From the NCBI RefSeq assembly GCF_001570405.1, contig NZ_BBYM01000014.1:128756-192755 (forward strand): a stretch of 64,000 nt of DNA, written 5' to 3'. The notes beneath the pieces were generated by a model. It made no database searches. It saw nothing but the letters and a program-made list of their open reading frames with translations, and was not told where the DNA came from. A program made the position numbers and the translations under genes. Positions 8,334 to 17,873 of the stretch are shown one piece after another (positions within the stretch are counted from its first letter, which is position 1; each line of letters starts with the position of its first letter). Source of the DNA: Microtetraspora niveoalba. GTDB lineage: Bacteria; Actinomycetota; Actinomycetes; Streptosporangiales; Streptosporangiaceae.

Positions 8334-9125
8334 GGCGACGGGCAGCACCACCGCGAGCAGCGCGGCGCCGAGCATGAACGGGCCGAACGGGAACTCGCTC
8401 GTCCGGGTCGCCCTCCCCGTGACCAGCAGCCCGACGGCGTACAGGGCGCCGAGGACGTGTGCCCCGACGGCCGCGAGGATCACGGCGTCCACCCCGACGG
8501 CTCCGGTCACCATGCCGACCGGCACGGCCAGCTTCACGTCGCCCAGCCCCAGCGCCGCCGGGCGCACGAACCACAGCAGCGCGTACGCCGCCGCGAGGGC
8601 GAGCCCGCAGAGCAGCGCCGCGCCGAGGCGGCCGGTGGGCGCGAGCAGGACGGCCAGCACCGGAACGGACGGCAGGGTGATCGCGTCCGGTAGCCTCCGG
8701 GTCCGCCAGTCGATCACGCTGAGCGTCACCCCGGCGGCCGCCGCGTACAGCAGGGCCGCCGTCATCGCCACCAGGAAGACAGTCGTGCCGGCGCCCGTTC
8801 CCGCGCCCGCTCCGGCGGCCGGCGCCGTTCCGGGCTCCAGCACCGCTTCCAGCCCCGAGTCCGGCCACCGGTCCGGGGTCAGGCCGGCGGCCCGCCAGGT
8901 CACCAGCCCGAAGACGACCGCCGTCACGCCCTCGACGACGTACGGCCGACGCGGAAGGGGCGGGATCCGCGCCGCCCGGGCGAAGGCGTCCCGCGCCTCG
9001 CGCACCGGGGCCTCGGGACGCTCGCCGAACCCGTCGGCGAAGGCACGCGCGTACGCTCCGACGGCCGATCCGACCAACCCGGCCGCCCCGGCCAGGCAGG
9101 CGGCGGCGACAGCGGTGACGGGCAC
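8331..9125 (-). CDS. A24-family prepilin (type IV leader) peptidase
   Basis: 264 residues and about seven membrane helices. The two catalytic aspartates of the GxGD aspartyl protease family are visible in SVIDWRTRRLPD and in GLGDVKLAVP. These enzymes cut the leader of type IV prepilins or Flp/Tad pilins at the inner membrane. The N-terminal methylase-like Cys4 region of PilD is absent, as is usual in actinobacteria. The start is GTG. No pilin genes are in the window; genomic placement next to aroC is common in actinomycetes, where aroE, this peptidase and aroC often adjoin. Confidence 0.88.
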   Translation of the reverse strand: MPVTAVAAACLAGAAGLVGSAVGAYARAFADGFGERPEAPVREARDAFARAARIPPLPRRPYVVEGVTAVVFGLVTWRAAGLTPDRWPDSGLEAVLEPGTAPAAGAGAGTGAGTTVFLVAMTAALLYAAAAGVTLSVIDWRTRRLPDAITLPSVPVLAVLLAPTGRLGAALLCGLALAAAYALLWFVRPAALGLGDVKLAVPVGMVTGAVGVDAVILAAVGAHVLGALYAVGLLVTGRATRTSEFPFGPFMLGAALLAVVLPVA

Positions 9126-9143
9126 GCCGAGACCCTAACCCGC

Positions 9144-9211
9144 GTCGGCCGATCGCGCCGGACCACCGGAAGAACCCGTGTCGGCCGGATCGCGCCGGAC
9201 CACCGGAAGAA
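9144..9211. repeat. Near-perfect 31/32-bp direct repeat
   Basis: Copies at 9144-9174 and 9180-9211 share GATCGCGCCGGACCACCGG plus flanks and differ by one extra G. They are separated by CCCGT, giving a period of about 36. The repeat lies 19 bases upstream of the prepilin peptidase start on its 5' side, in the 220-base gap between that gene and the SseB-domain gene. No gene is supported in the gap. Confidence 0.8.
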
Positions 9212-9345
9212 GTGACACTCACATGCCGAGGAAGGCACCCCTCGCCTACTGCATCGGCGCGTGCGTCGAGGTGGCATTCACCATCCTGGGCAAGGCGCAC
9301 GAACCGACCAGCGGAGCGGCACCCGGCCGGACGGGCGAAGCGCGG

Positions 9346-9909
9346 TCAGGTCCGCTTGCGCCGGAACCAGCGGCGCCGGGGCGCGGCTTCGCCGATCTTG
9401 GTGATCGTGATCCCGGGCACCGCGTCGGCGAGGCCGTCCAGGGCGGAGGGGTCGCGCTTGACGTCCTCGATCGCGGCGAGGGTCTGCAGCATCCCGCCTT
9501 CGATCACGAACGGGATCGGCCCTGCGACATCGATCACCACGGCCGCCGCGTTCTCCTGGCGCGCGGCCTGGCACACCTGCGGGCCGGTCGCCTGGATGGG
9601 CCGCGCGTCCGGGCGCCACGTCTTCAGCGCCTCGGTGCCCGTGAAGGCGAGAACGGCCTCACGCCCGTCCTTGCCGACGAGCTTGGGCAGCGCCATCTCG
9701 CTTTCCTTCTCCTGCTTCAGCCCGTGGTCGCCGATCTCGGACTCGGTGAGCAACGCCACGACGGGCACGAGCAGCCGGGCCCGGCTGATCGCGGGCAACA
9801 CGTCGGCGGCGGAAGCCGTACCGGCCTGGAACGCGGAGAGGGCGGAGGCGACGGCGGCGTCGGCGCTGCCGTCGTCATCGGGCGCGAGCGGCTGCGGAAT
9901 GGTCAGCAC
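9346..9909 (-). CDS. SseB-domain protein
   Basis: 187 residues. The segment from VASALSAFQAGTASAADVLPAISRARLLVPVVAL to DAAGPIPFVIEGGMLQTL matches the SseB N-terminal domain found in many actinobacterial proteins of unknown role, including LVGKDGREAVLAFTGTEALKTWRPDARPI. A basic tail (RRRWFRRKRT) ends the protein. I chose the GTG at 9909 because TAGGCT lies eight bases upstream, as in leaderless actinobacterial genes; the frame itself stays open up to 10002. Function unknown. Confidence 0.78.
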   Translation of the reverse strand: MLTIPQPLAPDDDGSADAAVASALSAFQAGTASAADVLPAISRARLLVPVVALLTESEIGDHGLKQEKESEMALPKLVGKDGREAVLAFTGTEALKTWRPDARPIQATGPQVCQAARQENAAAVVIDVAGPIPFVIEGGMLQTLAAIEDVKRDPSALDGLADAVPGITITKIGEAAPRRRWFRRKRT

Positions 9910-9917
9910 GAATGGCG

Positions 9918-9923
9918 AGCCTA
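9918..9923 (-). promoter_or_regulatory. -10 box, leaderless promoter for the SseB-domain gene
   Basis: TAGGCT on the minus strand, eight bases before the GTG at 9909. It is a common actinobacterial -10 sequence. No ribosome site lies between it and the start. Confidence 0.45.
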
Positions 9924-10076
9924 CCCGCCTCCGTGCCCCCTCCTCACACCGGTCGGAGGGGGCACGGACCGCACGTCGTCGGGCGGTCCGTGCCCCCGGC
10001 ACATGTCAGGCCGTCCTGGGCGGACACCGCACGGCAGGGCCGGAACGGACGCGTGAGGACAGGGCCGGGTGTCGGC

Positions 10077-11183
10077 TCAGGAGAGGTCGGCGATCGCGAT
10101 GACGGGACCGCCACCGGAAGGCCCCTGGTGCACGGCGGCGACCGACACGAAGATCGCCGGGTCTCCGGTCACCGACGCCGCGACACCGCCGACGGTGGCC
10201 TTGATCTGGCGGTGCCAGTGCACGTCGGAGTCGTCCAGCATGATGTTGCGGCGTCCGCGCACCCGCCCGGAGGGGTCGGCCTCGCACTTCATGAAGACGT
10301 TGACCAGCCGTCCGCCGAGGTCGCTCGGGTGCGGCCGGTCCGGCAGCTCGATGCCCGCGTCGCGGATCGCCTCCCAGATGCCGTCGGCGTCCAGCGCGTC
10401 CTTCATCACGGAGTGCCCGGCACGATAGCGGCCGCCGATGCCGCGCACGTTCCCGATGACGACGATCTGGGCCTGGTCGAGCTCGACACCCGACGAGCAC
10501 GAGGCCACGGACGAGTAGAGCGACAGGTCCTTGTGGATCTGCTCGGCCGTCGGCATCTCGATCTCCCCGAGTGCGACGGCGATGCCGAGCGCGGTCGTGG
10601 AGTTCGAGATGTCCATCGACTTGAGCGTGTCCTCGGTGACGACCGTGTGGCCGCGCTCCTTGGCGTCCGTGATGGTCGCGAGCGTCAGCAGCGGCGTCTT
10701 GGTCTGCACGTAGTGCACGTCCGCCGGGTCGTCGATGCCCGCGATCTTCATCGCCTCGCGGACTCCCCTGGCGACCTTCTCCACCATGGCCGGGCGGCCG
10801 ATGTCCTCGGGCAGGATCACCTCGCTCATCGCGACACCCACGCTGAGCCGCGGCTCGTCGGTCCGCACCGCGGTCGCGGGGTCGACGGTCGCGAAGATCG
10901 TGGCGTGCGGGCTGAGCACGCCGTCGGTGCCGCCGGACCAGACGAGGGGCACCTGCTTGACCTCATCCTCCGTCCTCGTCCCCTTGCTGACCAGGACCTC
11001 GCGGAAGGCGCGGTCGGCCAGGATGCGGGTGTAGTCGTTCACACCGCCGTTGCCCTCGGTCTTGCCGATCACGGCGAGCACGCGGTCGGCCTCGATCACT
11101 CCGTCGTCGATCAGTTTCGCGAGCCCGGAGGCGTCGGTCACGCTCTCGATGGTGACCTTGCGTACCTCGATCGGATCCGGCAT
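10077..11183 (-). CDS. Ring-opening amidohydrolase of the barbiturase / cyanuric acid hydrolase family
   Basis: 368 residues, matching the 360-370 of barbiturase and AtzD. The family is built from three homologous domains, each giving a Lys and a Ser to the active site. Ser-rich strands are visible as [18 protein letters not shown] (first), [15 protein letters not shown] (second) and [17 protein letters not shown] (third), with Lys in [16 protein letters not shown] and VQTKTPLLT. Barbiturase opens barbiturate to ureidomalonate in oxidative pyrimidine catabolism; cyanuric acid hydrolase gives carboxybiuret. I favour barbiturase because of the adjoining carbamate kinase and the uracil-type permease and molybdenum hydroxylase at 41-47 kb. 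The frame extends 91 residues upstream, but that part is low-complexity and the family begins at [15 protein letters not shown] or AAAGGTG precedes the ATG. The 269 bases up to the kinase stop hold no gene. Confidence 0.88.
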   Translation of the reverse strand: MPDPIEVRKVTIESVTDASGLAKLIDDGVIEADRVLAVIGKTEGNGGVNDYTRILADRAFREVLVSKGTRTEDEVKQVPLVWSGGTDGVLSPHATIFATVDPATAVRTDEPRLSVGVAMSEVILPEDIGRPAMVEKVARGVREAMKIAGIDDPADVHYVQTKTPLLTLATITDAKERGHTVVTEDTLKSMDISNSTTALGIAVALGEIEMPTAEQIHKDLSLYSSVASCSSGVELDQAQIVVIGNVRGIGGRYRAGHSVMKDALDADGIWEAIRDAGIELPDRPHPSDLGGRLVNVFMKCEADPSGRVRGRRNIMLDDSDVHWHRQIKATVGGVAASVTGDPAIFVSVAAVHQGPSGGGPVIAIADLS

Positions 11184-11452
11184 CTCCTGCACCTTTCGTT
11201 GTCTGGCTCGGGTGTCACGCTCTTTGTTGTACGTGCTTGCGGTCGGCTCTTCTCGCGGGTCGGTCCCGCCTGTGGACAAGCTCCGGCTTGTGGACGGACT
11301 CGGCCGGCGACTCCGACTCCCCCGGCTCCGGCTCCGGCTTCGCCTCTGCGGGCGACCGGCTCTGTGCCGTAGCGGGCGGCGTGTCGTGACCGGCGGCCGG
11401 CGCGTCGGGCGGGCCTGCGCCGTGCCCGGCCCGCCATGGCGGCGTGAGCGGC

Positions 11453-12463
11453 TCACTTCTCGAGGATCGTTCCGATCACCCCCGCCGAGGCGGTCGGGCC
11501 CGTCGCCCCGGTCATCCCCCTCCCACCGGTCGGACCGGTCGCCCCGGCCCCGCCCGTCGCCTCACGGAGCGCCGTACCGATGTGTTCAAGCGAGGTGATC
11601 ACGGCTCGGCGCCCGCCGTCCGCGACGAAGCGCAGCGCGGCCTCCACTTTGGGTCCCATGCTGCCGCTCGCGAAGTGCCCGGCGGCCTGAAGCAGCCGCA
11701 ACTCGCCGAGACCGACTCTGCCGATGGGGCGCGCGGCGGGCGTGCCGAACCCGGCGACCGCCCCCGGAACGTCCGTCGCGATGACCAGCACGGTCGCCCG
11801 TACGGCTTTCGCCAGCGCCGCGGCGGCGAGGTCCTTGTCGATGACGGCCTCGACGCCCTCCAGCGTCCCGTCGGCGGTGCGGACGACCGGCACACCGCCT
11901 CCTCCGGCCGCGACGACGGTGTGGCCCGCCTCCATCAGCGTGATGGCCGGATCGGCGTCGAGGATCTCGATCGGCTCGGGCGAGGCGACGACCCTGCGCC
12001 AGCCGCGTTCGAAGCGTTTCCAGGTCTGCCCGAGCTTCTCGAGGCGGCGGGCGTCCTCCTCCGGGAAGTACTGCCCGATCGGCTTGACCGGATCGGCGAA
12101 GGCCCGGTCCGCGCGGTCGACCAGGGTCCGGGTGACCACGGTGGCCACCCGGGCGGGCCGGGGCGCGAGCGCGCGTTCCAGCGCGTTCATCATCAGAACG
12201 CCGATCGTGCCCTGCGTCTGGGCCACGCACCAGTCGAGCGGCACCGGCGGCACGACGTGCGCGGCGAGCTGGTTCTTCAGCAGGATGTTGCCGACCTGCG
12301 GCCCGTTCCCGTGGGTCAGCATCACGTCGTGTCCGGCCAGGATCAGCGCGGCGACGTGCGTCATGGCCTGTTCGACCGCCTGCCGCTGGTCCTCGGGAGA
12401 CGCGCTCCCCTCGGGAGACGTCATGGCGTTTCCGCCCAGTGCGATCAGTACGCGTTCGCCCAC
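11453..12463 (-). CDS. arcC: Carbamate kinase with a Gly-X-Y insert near the C-terminus
   Basis: 336 residues. It catalyses the reversible transfer between carbamoyl phosphate plus ADP and carbamate plus ATP. Recognisable features are LIALGGNAM at the N-terminus, [47 protein letters not shown] and [16 protein letters not shown]. The conserved end normally runs from TALRE into GTVI; here residues 302-327 insert [18 protein letters not shown], a collagen-like glycine-repeat stretch, before GVIGTILEK. The start is a GTG with TAGTTT six bases upstream, suggesting a leaderless transcript. It precedes the barbiturase gene and probably supplies ATP from carbamoyl phosphate released in a ureide pathway. 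Confidence 0.9.
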   Translation of the reverse strand: MGERVLIALGGNAMTSPEGSASPEDQRQAVEQAMTHVAALILAGHDVMLTHGNGPQVGNILLKNQLAAHVVPPVPLDWCVAQTQGTIGVLMMNALERALAPRPARVATVVTRTLVDRADRAFADPVKPIGQYFPEEDARRLEKLGQTWKRFERGWRRVVASPEPIEILDADPAITLMEAGHTVVAAGGGGVPVVRTADGTLEGVEAVIDKDLAAAALAKAVRATVLVIATDVPGAVAGFGTPAARPIGRVGLGELRLLQAAGHFASGSMGPKVEAALRFVADGGRRAVITSLEHIGTALREATGGAGATGPTGGRGMTGATGPTASAGVIGTILEK

Positions 12464-12894
12464 ATCGCGAAACTATCCAGCCGGCGACCGGGCTTCATTG
12501 GCGAGTTTCGCCCACCGCTGCCTCATCCTTCGGCAAGCCTTGCGCAGTCGGGCGAGCGTACGGCGCCGCCGTCGACCGCGGCGGCGGAAAGACGGTCCGG
12601 GGCCACCGTGTCCGGGCCGGGAAACCGGGCCGCCGCGGTCGGGTCGCCGAGATCGGGTCGCCCCACACGAGGCGGCGGGATGTCCTTCCGGCCGGGGAAC
12701 GGGCCGCCAGAGGTCCGGCTGAGCCACGACGGCCCGCTCTCTCGGTCCACTCCGTCGATTCACGACATATCCGGCTAAATGCGGCGAAAGCCATCTCAGC
12801 CATAACTCCGGTATTAGGGAAACCGGGATTAGCCCTCATCAAAATGCGCTGATTACTCTCCTTCGACACATCGTGCCCCATAAGGAGACACACA
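12464..12894. other. 431-bp divergent intergenic region
   Basis: It separates carbamate kinase from the S37 peptidase. The left edge holds the kinase promoter. The right 120 bases are AT-richer than their surroundings and contain a short inverted repeat, CCGGT (12808-12812) with ACCGG (12822-12826), and the peptidase ribosome site AAGGAG at 12882-12887. No gene is supported in between. Confidence 0.5.
12470..12475 (-). promoter_or_regulatory. -10 box, leaderless promoter for carbamate kinase
   Basis: TAGTTT on the minus strand followed by six bases and the GTG start at 12463. There is no Shine-Dalgarno sequence, so translation probably begins at the 5' end of the message. This places the kinase under its own promoter, with barbiturase downstream. 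Confidence 0.5.
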
Positions 12895-14319
12895 GTGCGA
12901 ACCCGAGTGCTCCCCGCCCTCATGTTGTCGGTGCTCGCGGCCGGATCGATCACCATGAGCGGCATCGCGCCCGCCGCGGCGGAGCCGGATCCCACGGCCT
13001 CCACGGCGGCGGCCGAGGACGAGCTCCTCACCAGGCTCAAGGCCATCCCCGGGCTGACCGTGGTCTCGGAGACCCGGCCGACCGGCTATCGGTTCTTCGT
13101 CCTGAGCTTCACCCAGCCGGTCGACCATCGCGACCCGGGCAAGGGAACCTTCCAGCAGCGGTTCACCCTGCTGCACCGCTCGGCCGACGCGCCGGTCGTG
13201 CTCGCCACGGGCGGGTACGGCCTCCCGGTCAACCCCGGCGCCTCTCAGACCGAGCCGACCCGGCTCCTGAGCGGCAACCAGGTCTCCGTGGAGCACCGGT
13301 TCTTCCGCACCTCCCGCCCGGATCCCGCGGACTGGAGCAAGCTCGACATCTGGCAGGAGGCCACCGACGAGCACCGGATCGTCGAGGCGCTGAAGACGAT
13401 CTACTCCGGGAAGTGGATCCAGACCGGCGCGAGCAAGGGCGGCATGACCTCGGTCTACCACCGGCGCTTCTACCCCGACGACCTCGCGGGCGTGGTGGCC
13501 TATGTCGCGCCCAACGACAGGGTCAACCCCTCCGACAAGGCCTACGACGACTTCTTCGCGAACGTGGCCGACGCGGCCTGCCGTACCGCCCTGGACGACG
13601 TGCAGAGGGAGGCGCTGAAGCGGCGTGACCGGCTGGTGCCGAAGCTGGAGGAGTCCGCCGCGCGGAACGGGCTCACCTTCGCCCGGTCGCTCGGCACCGC
13701 CGACCGGTCGTTCGAGATGACGGTGCTCGACACGGTGTGGGCGTTCTGGCAGTACTCCAGGGCGTCCGACTGCGCCAAGGTGCCGGCCACCACCGCCACC
13801 GACGACGAGATCTACAAGTGGATCGACGACATCGCCGGCTTCTCGTTCTACACGGACCAGGGCATCGAGTACTACGTGCCGTACTACTACCAGGCGGCCA
13901 ACCAGCTCGGCTGGCCCTCGCTGAAGTTCAAGCACCTGAAGGGCGTGGCCCGTTACCCCGACCTGTACCAGGCGTCGTCGGTGCTCCCCCCTGAGCTGCG
14001 CCCCGGGCACGACCCGAAGTGGATGCTCGACGTGGACCACTGGGTGCGCAAGGAGGCGAGCCGGATGATGTTCGTCTACGGCGAGAACGATCCGTGGAGC
14101 GCGGAGAAGTTCACGCCCAGCCGGAACGACTCCTACTCGTACGTCGCGCCCGGCGCCAACCACGGCGCGAACATCGCCCAGTTGAGCCCGGCCGAGCGCG
14201 AGGCGGCGACCGCGACGCTCAGGCGCTGGGCGGGAGTGTCCGAGACGGCCGCCGTCGGCCCGCGCGCTCTGGCGTCCATCCCCGATGACGACATGCTCCC
14301 CACCCGCACGGAGCGCTAG
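12895..14319 (+). CDS. Secreted S37 (PS-10) family tripeptidyl aminopeptidase
   Basis: 474 residues beginning with a classic signal peptide (about 1-32, MRTRVLPALMLSVLAAGS, cleavage after APAAAE). The mature part matches the Streptomyces S37 / PS-10 peptidases: nucleophile Ser in QTGASKGGMTSV, Asp in FVYGENDPWS, His in APGANHGANI, plus the FTQPVDHRDPGKGTFQQR stretch. These serine enzymes remove tripeptides from N-termini outside the cell. AAGGAG seven bases before the GTG fixes the start. It converges on ahpD across a strong hairpin. Confidence 0.92.
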   Translation: MRTRVLPALMLSVLAAGSITMSGIAPAAAEPDPTASTAAAEDELLTRLKAIPGLTVVSETRPTGYRFFVLSFTQPVDHRDPGKGTFQQRFTLLHRSADAPVVLATGGYGLPVNPGASQTEPTRLLSGNQVSVEHRFFRTSRPDPADWSKLDIWQEATDEHRIVEALKTIYSGKWIQTGASKGGMTSVYHRRFYPDDLAGVVAYVAPNDRVNPSDKAYDDFFANVADAACRTALDDVQREALKRRDRLVPKLEESAARNGLTFARSLGTADRSFEMTVLDTVWAFWQYSRASDCAKVPATTATDDEIYKWIDDIAGFSFYTDQGIEYYVPYYYQAANQLGWPSLKFKHLKGVARYPDLYQASSVLPPELRPGHDPKWMLDVDHWVRKEASRMMFVYGENDPWSAEKFTPSRNDSYSYVAPGANHGANIAQLSPAEREAATATLRRWAGVSETAAVGPRALASIPDDDMLPTRTER

Positions 14320-14382
14320 CTGCTCGGCCGCCGCGCTCTCCGGCGCATCGCGCGTCGGCGAGCCCCCAGTGCGGAAAGGCGA

Positions 14383-14417
14383 AGCGGCCGGGTGCTCTCA
14401 CCGAGCTCCCGGCCGCT
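14383..14417. terminator. Bidirectional hairpin between the S37 peptidase and ahpD genes
   Basis: A perfect 10-base inverted repeat, AGCGGCCGGG (14383-14392) and CCCGGCCGCT (14408-14417), with a 15-base loop, placed between two converging genes. There is no U-tract, as is common in high-GC actinobacteria. Confidence 0.6.
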
Positions 14418-14449
14418 CCGTCCTCCGCCGCGTCAGCGGCTCGGCCGTC

Positions 14450-14986
14450 TCATCCCCCGACGGAGACGGCCTCGGCCTCGATCGTGGTCGCGACCGCGTT
14501 GACCACGGCCGCGATCCTCACGGCCTCCTGGACCTGCTCACGTGACAGGCCGGCGTTGCGTACGACCTTCTCGTGCGACTCCAGGCAGGTGCCGCAGCCG
14601 CCGATGGCGCTGACGGCGAGGCTCCACAGCTCGAAGTCGAGCTTGTCGACGCCCGGGTTGCCGATGACCGTCATCCGCAGCTTCGCGGGCATCGTGGCGT
14701 ACGTCTCGTCACCGATCAGGTGCGTCGTCCGGTAGTAGACGTTGTTCATCGCCATGATGCTCGCGGCGGCCTTCGCCGCCGTGTACGCCTCAGCGGACAG
14801 GTAGTCCGCCGCCTCGGCCGCGACCTCGGCGATCACCTTCGGCGACTTGGTCGCCACGGCGGTGGCGAGCAGCGTCCCCCAGAGCTGCTGCTCGCTCAGA
14901 GACGACGTGGTGACCAGCGAGCCGAGGTTGAGCTTGAGGTCCTTGGCGTACGCGGGCAGCGCTTCCTTGAGGTTGTCGATGGACAT
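14450..14986 (-). CDS. ahpD: Alkyl hydroperoxidase AhpD
   Basis: 178 residues. AhpD is the electron donor and peroxidase partner of AhpC in actinobacteria, linked to lipoamide and dihydrolipoamide dehydrogenase. The active site CGTCLESHE places Cys131, Cys134 and His138, one residue off the well-known mycobacterial numbering. The start overlaps the ahpC stop (TGATG), so the two are coupled. With AhpC and the divergent OxyR it forms the standard peroxide-defence unit. Confidence 0.95.
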   Translation of the reverse strand: MSIDNLKEALPAYAKDLKLNLGSLVTTSSLSEQQLWGTLLATAVATKSPKVIAEVAAEAADYLSAEAYTAAKAAASIMAMNNVYYRTTHLIGDETYATMPAKLRMTVIGNPGVDKLDFELWSLAVSAIGGCGTCLESHEKVVRNAGLSREQVQEAVRIAAVVNAVATTIEAEAVSVGG

Positions 14987-15540
14987 CAGGCGCCGGCCAG
15001 CAGCTTCTTGGCGTCGAGGGTGTCCTCACCCTTGTTCCAGTTGCACGGGCACAGCTCGTCCGACTGGAGGGCGTCGAGGACCCGCAGGACCTCCTTGACG
15101 TTCCGGCCGACGGAACCGGCGGTGACCATCGTGAACTGGATCTCGTTGTTCGGGTCCACGATGAAGGTGGCCCGCTGGGCGACGCCGTCCTCGCCGAGCA
15201 CGCCGAGGGCGCTGGACAGCTCGCGCTTGATGTCCGACAGCATCGGGAAGGGGAGGTCGCGCAGGTCGGGGTGGTCCTTCCGCCACGCGTGGTGGACGAA
15301 CTCCGAGTCGACCGACACACCGAGGACCTGGGCGTCGCGGTCGGCGAACTCGCCGTTCAGACGGCCGAACTCGGCGATCTCGGTCGGACAGACGAAGGTG
15401 AAGTCCTTGGGCCAGAAGAAGACGACCCGCCACTTGCCTTCGTAGGACTTGTGGTGGATGGTCTCGAACGCGCTGTCGGCGTCCAGCGAGACGCAGGCGG
15501 TGAGCTCGTATTCGGGGAACTGGTCACCAACGGTGAGCAT
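14986..15540 (-). CDS. ahpC: Peroxiredoxin AhpC
   Basis: 184 residues of a 2-Cys peroxiredoxin that reduces hydrogen peroxide, organic peroxides and peroxynitrite. The peroxidatic Cys51 lies in FTFVCPTEI; Cys164 and Cys166 in DELCPCNWN are the resolving pair typical of actinobacterial AhpC. The open frame extends upstream, but the ATG at 15540 has GGAAGGTG at a good distance and starts [13 protein letters not shown] as in homologs. It heads the ahpC-ahpD operon and diverges from oxyR, which is expected to activate it. Confidence 0.96.
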   Translation of the reverse strand: MLTVGDQFPEYELTACVSLDADSAFETIHHKSYEGKWRVVFFWPKDFTFVCPTEIAEFGRLNGEFADRDAQVLGVSVDSEFVHHAWRKDHPDLRDLPFPMLSDIKRELSSALGVLGEDGVAQRATFIVDPNNEIQFTMVTAGSVGRNVKEVLRVLDALQSDELCPCNWNKGEDTLDAKKLLAGA

Positions 15541-15593
15541 GTCAGGCACCTTCCTGAGGACGACGTTGTCGTGCCCAGACTGCCGCACGTACC

Positions 15594-15616
15594 ATTGATT
15601 CGAGAAATCCGGCAAT
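15594..15616. promoter_or_regulatory. Candidate OxyR operator between ahpC and oxyR
   Basis: The 92-base divergent region holds ATTG (15594-15597) and CAAT (15613-15616), a 15-base-spaced inverted pair. Within it lies GATT-N5-AATC at 15597-15609. LysR-type activators bind such dyads. The role is inferred from position. Confidence 0.4.
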
Positions 15617-15632
15617 CGGACCAATCTGAGAG

Positions 15633-16571
15633 GTGATTCTTATCAGTGAGGCGGTGCCCACCATCGCTCAGCTGCGGGCCTTCCTCGCGGTGGCCAACCA
15701 TCTGCACTTCCGGGAGGCGGCCGCGACCCTCAGGATGAGCCAGCCGGCGCTGTCGAGCGCGGTTTCCGCCCTGGAGGAGACCCTGGAGACCCGCCTGCTG
15801 GAGCGTACGACCCGTAGAGTCCTGCTGACACCGGCGGGCGAGCGGGTGAGCGTGCACGCCGCGCGGATCCTCGCCGGTCTCGACGAGCTGGTCAGCGACG
15901 TCGCCGAGACGCGGGAGCCGTACAGCGGCCCCGTCCATCTGGGGGTCATCCCGACCGTCGCACCCTACCTGCTGCCGCTGCTGCTCCCCATGTTCGCCAA
16001 GGACTTCCCGCGCCTGAAGCCGACCGTGCACGAGGCCAAGACGGACACGATCCTGGAGGAGGTCCGCGAGGGCCGCCTCGACATGGTGCTGCTCGCCCTG
16101 CCGACCGAGACGAACGGCCTGGTCGAGGAACCGCTGTACGACGAGGACTTCCTGCTCGCCCTGCCGTACGACCATCCGCTCGCCGCCGACACCGGACCGC
16201 TGGGCCGTGATGTGCTCAAGGGGCTCGACATCGTGCTGCTCAACCAGGGCCACTGCCTGCGTGAGCAGGCCATCGACGTCTGCCGCGAGGTCGGCACGAA
16301 GGCCACGATGACGACCTATGCGACGGGCCTGCCGACGCTGGTCCAGCTCGTGGCGGGCGGCCTCGGCGTGACACTGCTCCCCGAGCTCGCCGTGCCGGTC
16401 GAGACCGGCAAACGGGTCCGCATCGCGCTGCGCCGGTTCGCCCGCCCTCCGGGCCGCCGCATCGGCCTTGCCTATCGGGCCACGTCTCCGCGCGCCGGCG
16501 AGTACGCCCGGCTCTCCGACGCGGTGCGGTCCGCGATCCGGGCCAAGCGCCTCCCCGTCCGCCTCGTCTGA
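15633..16571 (+). CDS. oxyR: OxyR-type LysR hydrogen peroxide regulator
   Basis: 312 residues. An N-terminal LysR winged helix (IAQLRAFLAVANHLHFREAA, SQPALSSAVSALEE) is followed by a substrate-like effector domain. In LNQGHCLREQAIDVCREV the two cysteines (208 and 217) have the nine-residue spacing of the redox pair Cys199/Cys208 of E. coli OxyR, so peroxide sensing is very likely. It is divergent from ahpCD. The start is either the GTG at 15633 or the GTG at 15654, which begins PTIAQLRAF as in most homologs; neither has a well-spaced ribosome site. Confidence 0.93.
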   Translation: MILISEAVPTIAQLRAFLAVANHLHFREAAATLRMSQPALSSAVSALEETLETRLLERTTRRVLLTPAGERVSVHAARILAGLDELVSDVAETREPYSGPVHLGVIPTVAPYLLPLLLPMFAKDFPRLKPTVHEAKTDTILEEVREGRLDMVLLALPTETNGLVEEPLYDEDFLLALPYDHPLAADTGPLGRDVLKGLDIVLLNQGHCLREQAIDVCREVGTKATMTTYATGLPTLVQLVAGGLGVTLLPELAVPVETGKRVRIALRRFARPPGRRIGLAYRATSPRAGEYARLSDAVRSAIRAKRLPVRLV

Positions 16572-16706
16572 CATCCGGACACCGAGGATCAAGCAGAGAC
16601 GACCGACGCTATGACTGCGTCTGGCGGACAACGGACATGTCAGGTCATCGCCACCCGCCGAGAGCAGACGAAGGCAGACCGGTGGAGCGGTGGAGGTTGT
16701 CGACGG

Positions 16707-17867
16707 TCAGAGGCGCTTGAGGCGGTCCACGGCCTCGTCGATGACCTCGTCGCGCTTGCAGAAGGCGAACCGCACATACCGCGCGCCGTACTCCGCGTGG
16801 TCGTAGAAGACCTGCGTGGGGATGGCGACCACGCCGGCGCGCTCCGGGAGCCGCCGCGCGAAGGCGAGGCCGTCGTCGAACCCCAGCGGCCGGATGTCGG
16901 CCTGGATGAAGTACGTCCCGGCGGGCCGGAGCACGTCGAAGCCGGCCGCGGCCAGTCCGTCCGCCAGCCGGTCGCGCTTGGCCGAGAGGGACGCCCGCTG
17001 GGCGGCCACCCATTCCATCTCGTGCCGCAGGCCGTACGCGACGGCGAGCTGCCAGGGGGCGCCGGCCGTGAACGTCATGAACTGCTTGACCGCCTGAACG
17101 GCGGCGACCACGGCGTGCGGCGCGCAGACCCAGCCGACCTTCCAGCCGGTCACGGAGAAGGTCTTGCCCGCCGACGAGATGGTGACGGTGCGGTCGCGCA
17201 TCCCGGGGAAGGTCGCGAGCGGGACGTGCTCGACCCCGTCGAAGGTGAGGTGCTCGTACACCTCGTCGGTGACGGCGATCAGGTCGTGCTCCTCGCACAG
17301 GGCCGCGATCGACGCGAGCTCCTCGCGGGTGAACACGGTGCCGGTGGGGTTGTGCGGCGAGTTGACGAGGATCGCCCGGGTGCGGGGCCCGACGGCGGCG
17401 GCCAGCTCGGCGGGGTCGAACGTGAACCTCCCGGCCGCCACGCGCAGCGGCACGGGGACGCGGACGGCTCCGGCCAGGGCGATCGCCGCCGCGTAGGAGT
17501 CGTAGTAGGGCTCGAAGACGATCACCTCGTCACCCGGCTCGCACAGCGCGAGCACCGCCGCCGCGATGGCCTCGGTGGCGCCCACCGTGACGAGCACCTC
17601 GCCGTCCGGATCGTAGTCGAGGCCGTAGCAGGACTTCTGGTGCTCCGACACCGCGTGCCTGAGCTCGGGGACGCCCGGGCCCGGCGGGTACTGGTTGAGA
17701 CCGCCGCGGATCGCCTCGACGGCGCGCTCCAGCATCGCCTCGGGGCCGTCGGTGTCCGGGAAGCCCTGCCCCAGATTGATCGAACCGGTCTCGACGGCCA
17801 GTCTCGTCATGGTCGCGAAGACGGTCGTGCCGAACTCGCGCATCCGTGCCACCAGAGGCTCTCTCAC
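16707..17867 (-). CDS. PLP-dependent class I/II aminotransferase (kynurenine/glutamine transaminase or DapC-like)
   Basis: 386 residues, fold-type I. LVNSPHNPTGTVF and TDEVYEHLTFDG contain the cofactor-ring Asn and Asp-x-x-Tyr; SSAGKTFSVTGWKVGW contains the Schiff-base Lys. The family covers kynurenine/glutamine transaminase K, methionine aminotransferase and N-succinyl-diaminopimelate aminotransferase; sequence alone does not choose. Divergence from a nitrilase-family amidase favours the transaminase / omega-amidase pair that salvages keto acids. The GTG start has TAAATT six bases upstream, a leaderless arrangement. Confidence 0.88.
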   Translation of the reverse strand: MREPLVARMREFGTTVFATMTRLAVETGSINLGQGFPDTDGPEAMLERAVEAIRGGLNQYPPGPGVPELRHAVSEHQKSCYGLDYDPDGEVLVTVGATEAIAAAVLALCEPGDEVIVFEPYYDSYAAAIALAGAVRVPVPLRVAAGRFTFDPAELAAAVGPRTRAILVNSPHNPTGTVFTREELASIAALCEEHDLIAVTDEVYEHLTFDGVEHVPLATFPGMRDRTVTISSAGKTFSVTGWKVGWVCAPHAVVAAVQAVKQFMTFTAGAPWQLAVAYGLRHEMEWVAAQRASLSAKRDRLADGLAAAGFDVLRPAGTYFIQADIRPLGFDDGLAFARRLPERAGVVAIPTQVFYDHAEYGARYVRFAFCKRDEVIDEAVDRLKRL

Positions 17868-17873
17868 GCTCGC

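Noticed and set aside
11184..11456. N-terminal extension of barbiturase
   Set aside because: Arg/Ser-rich, no family similarity, and a ribosome site precedes the ATG at 11183.
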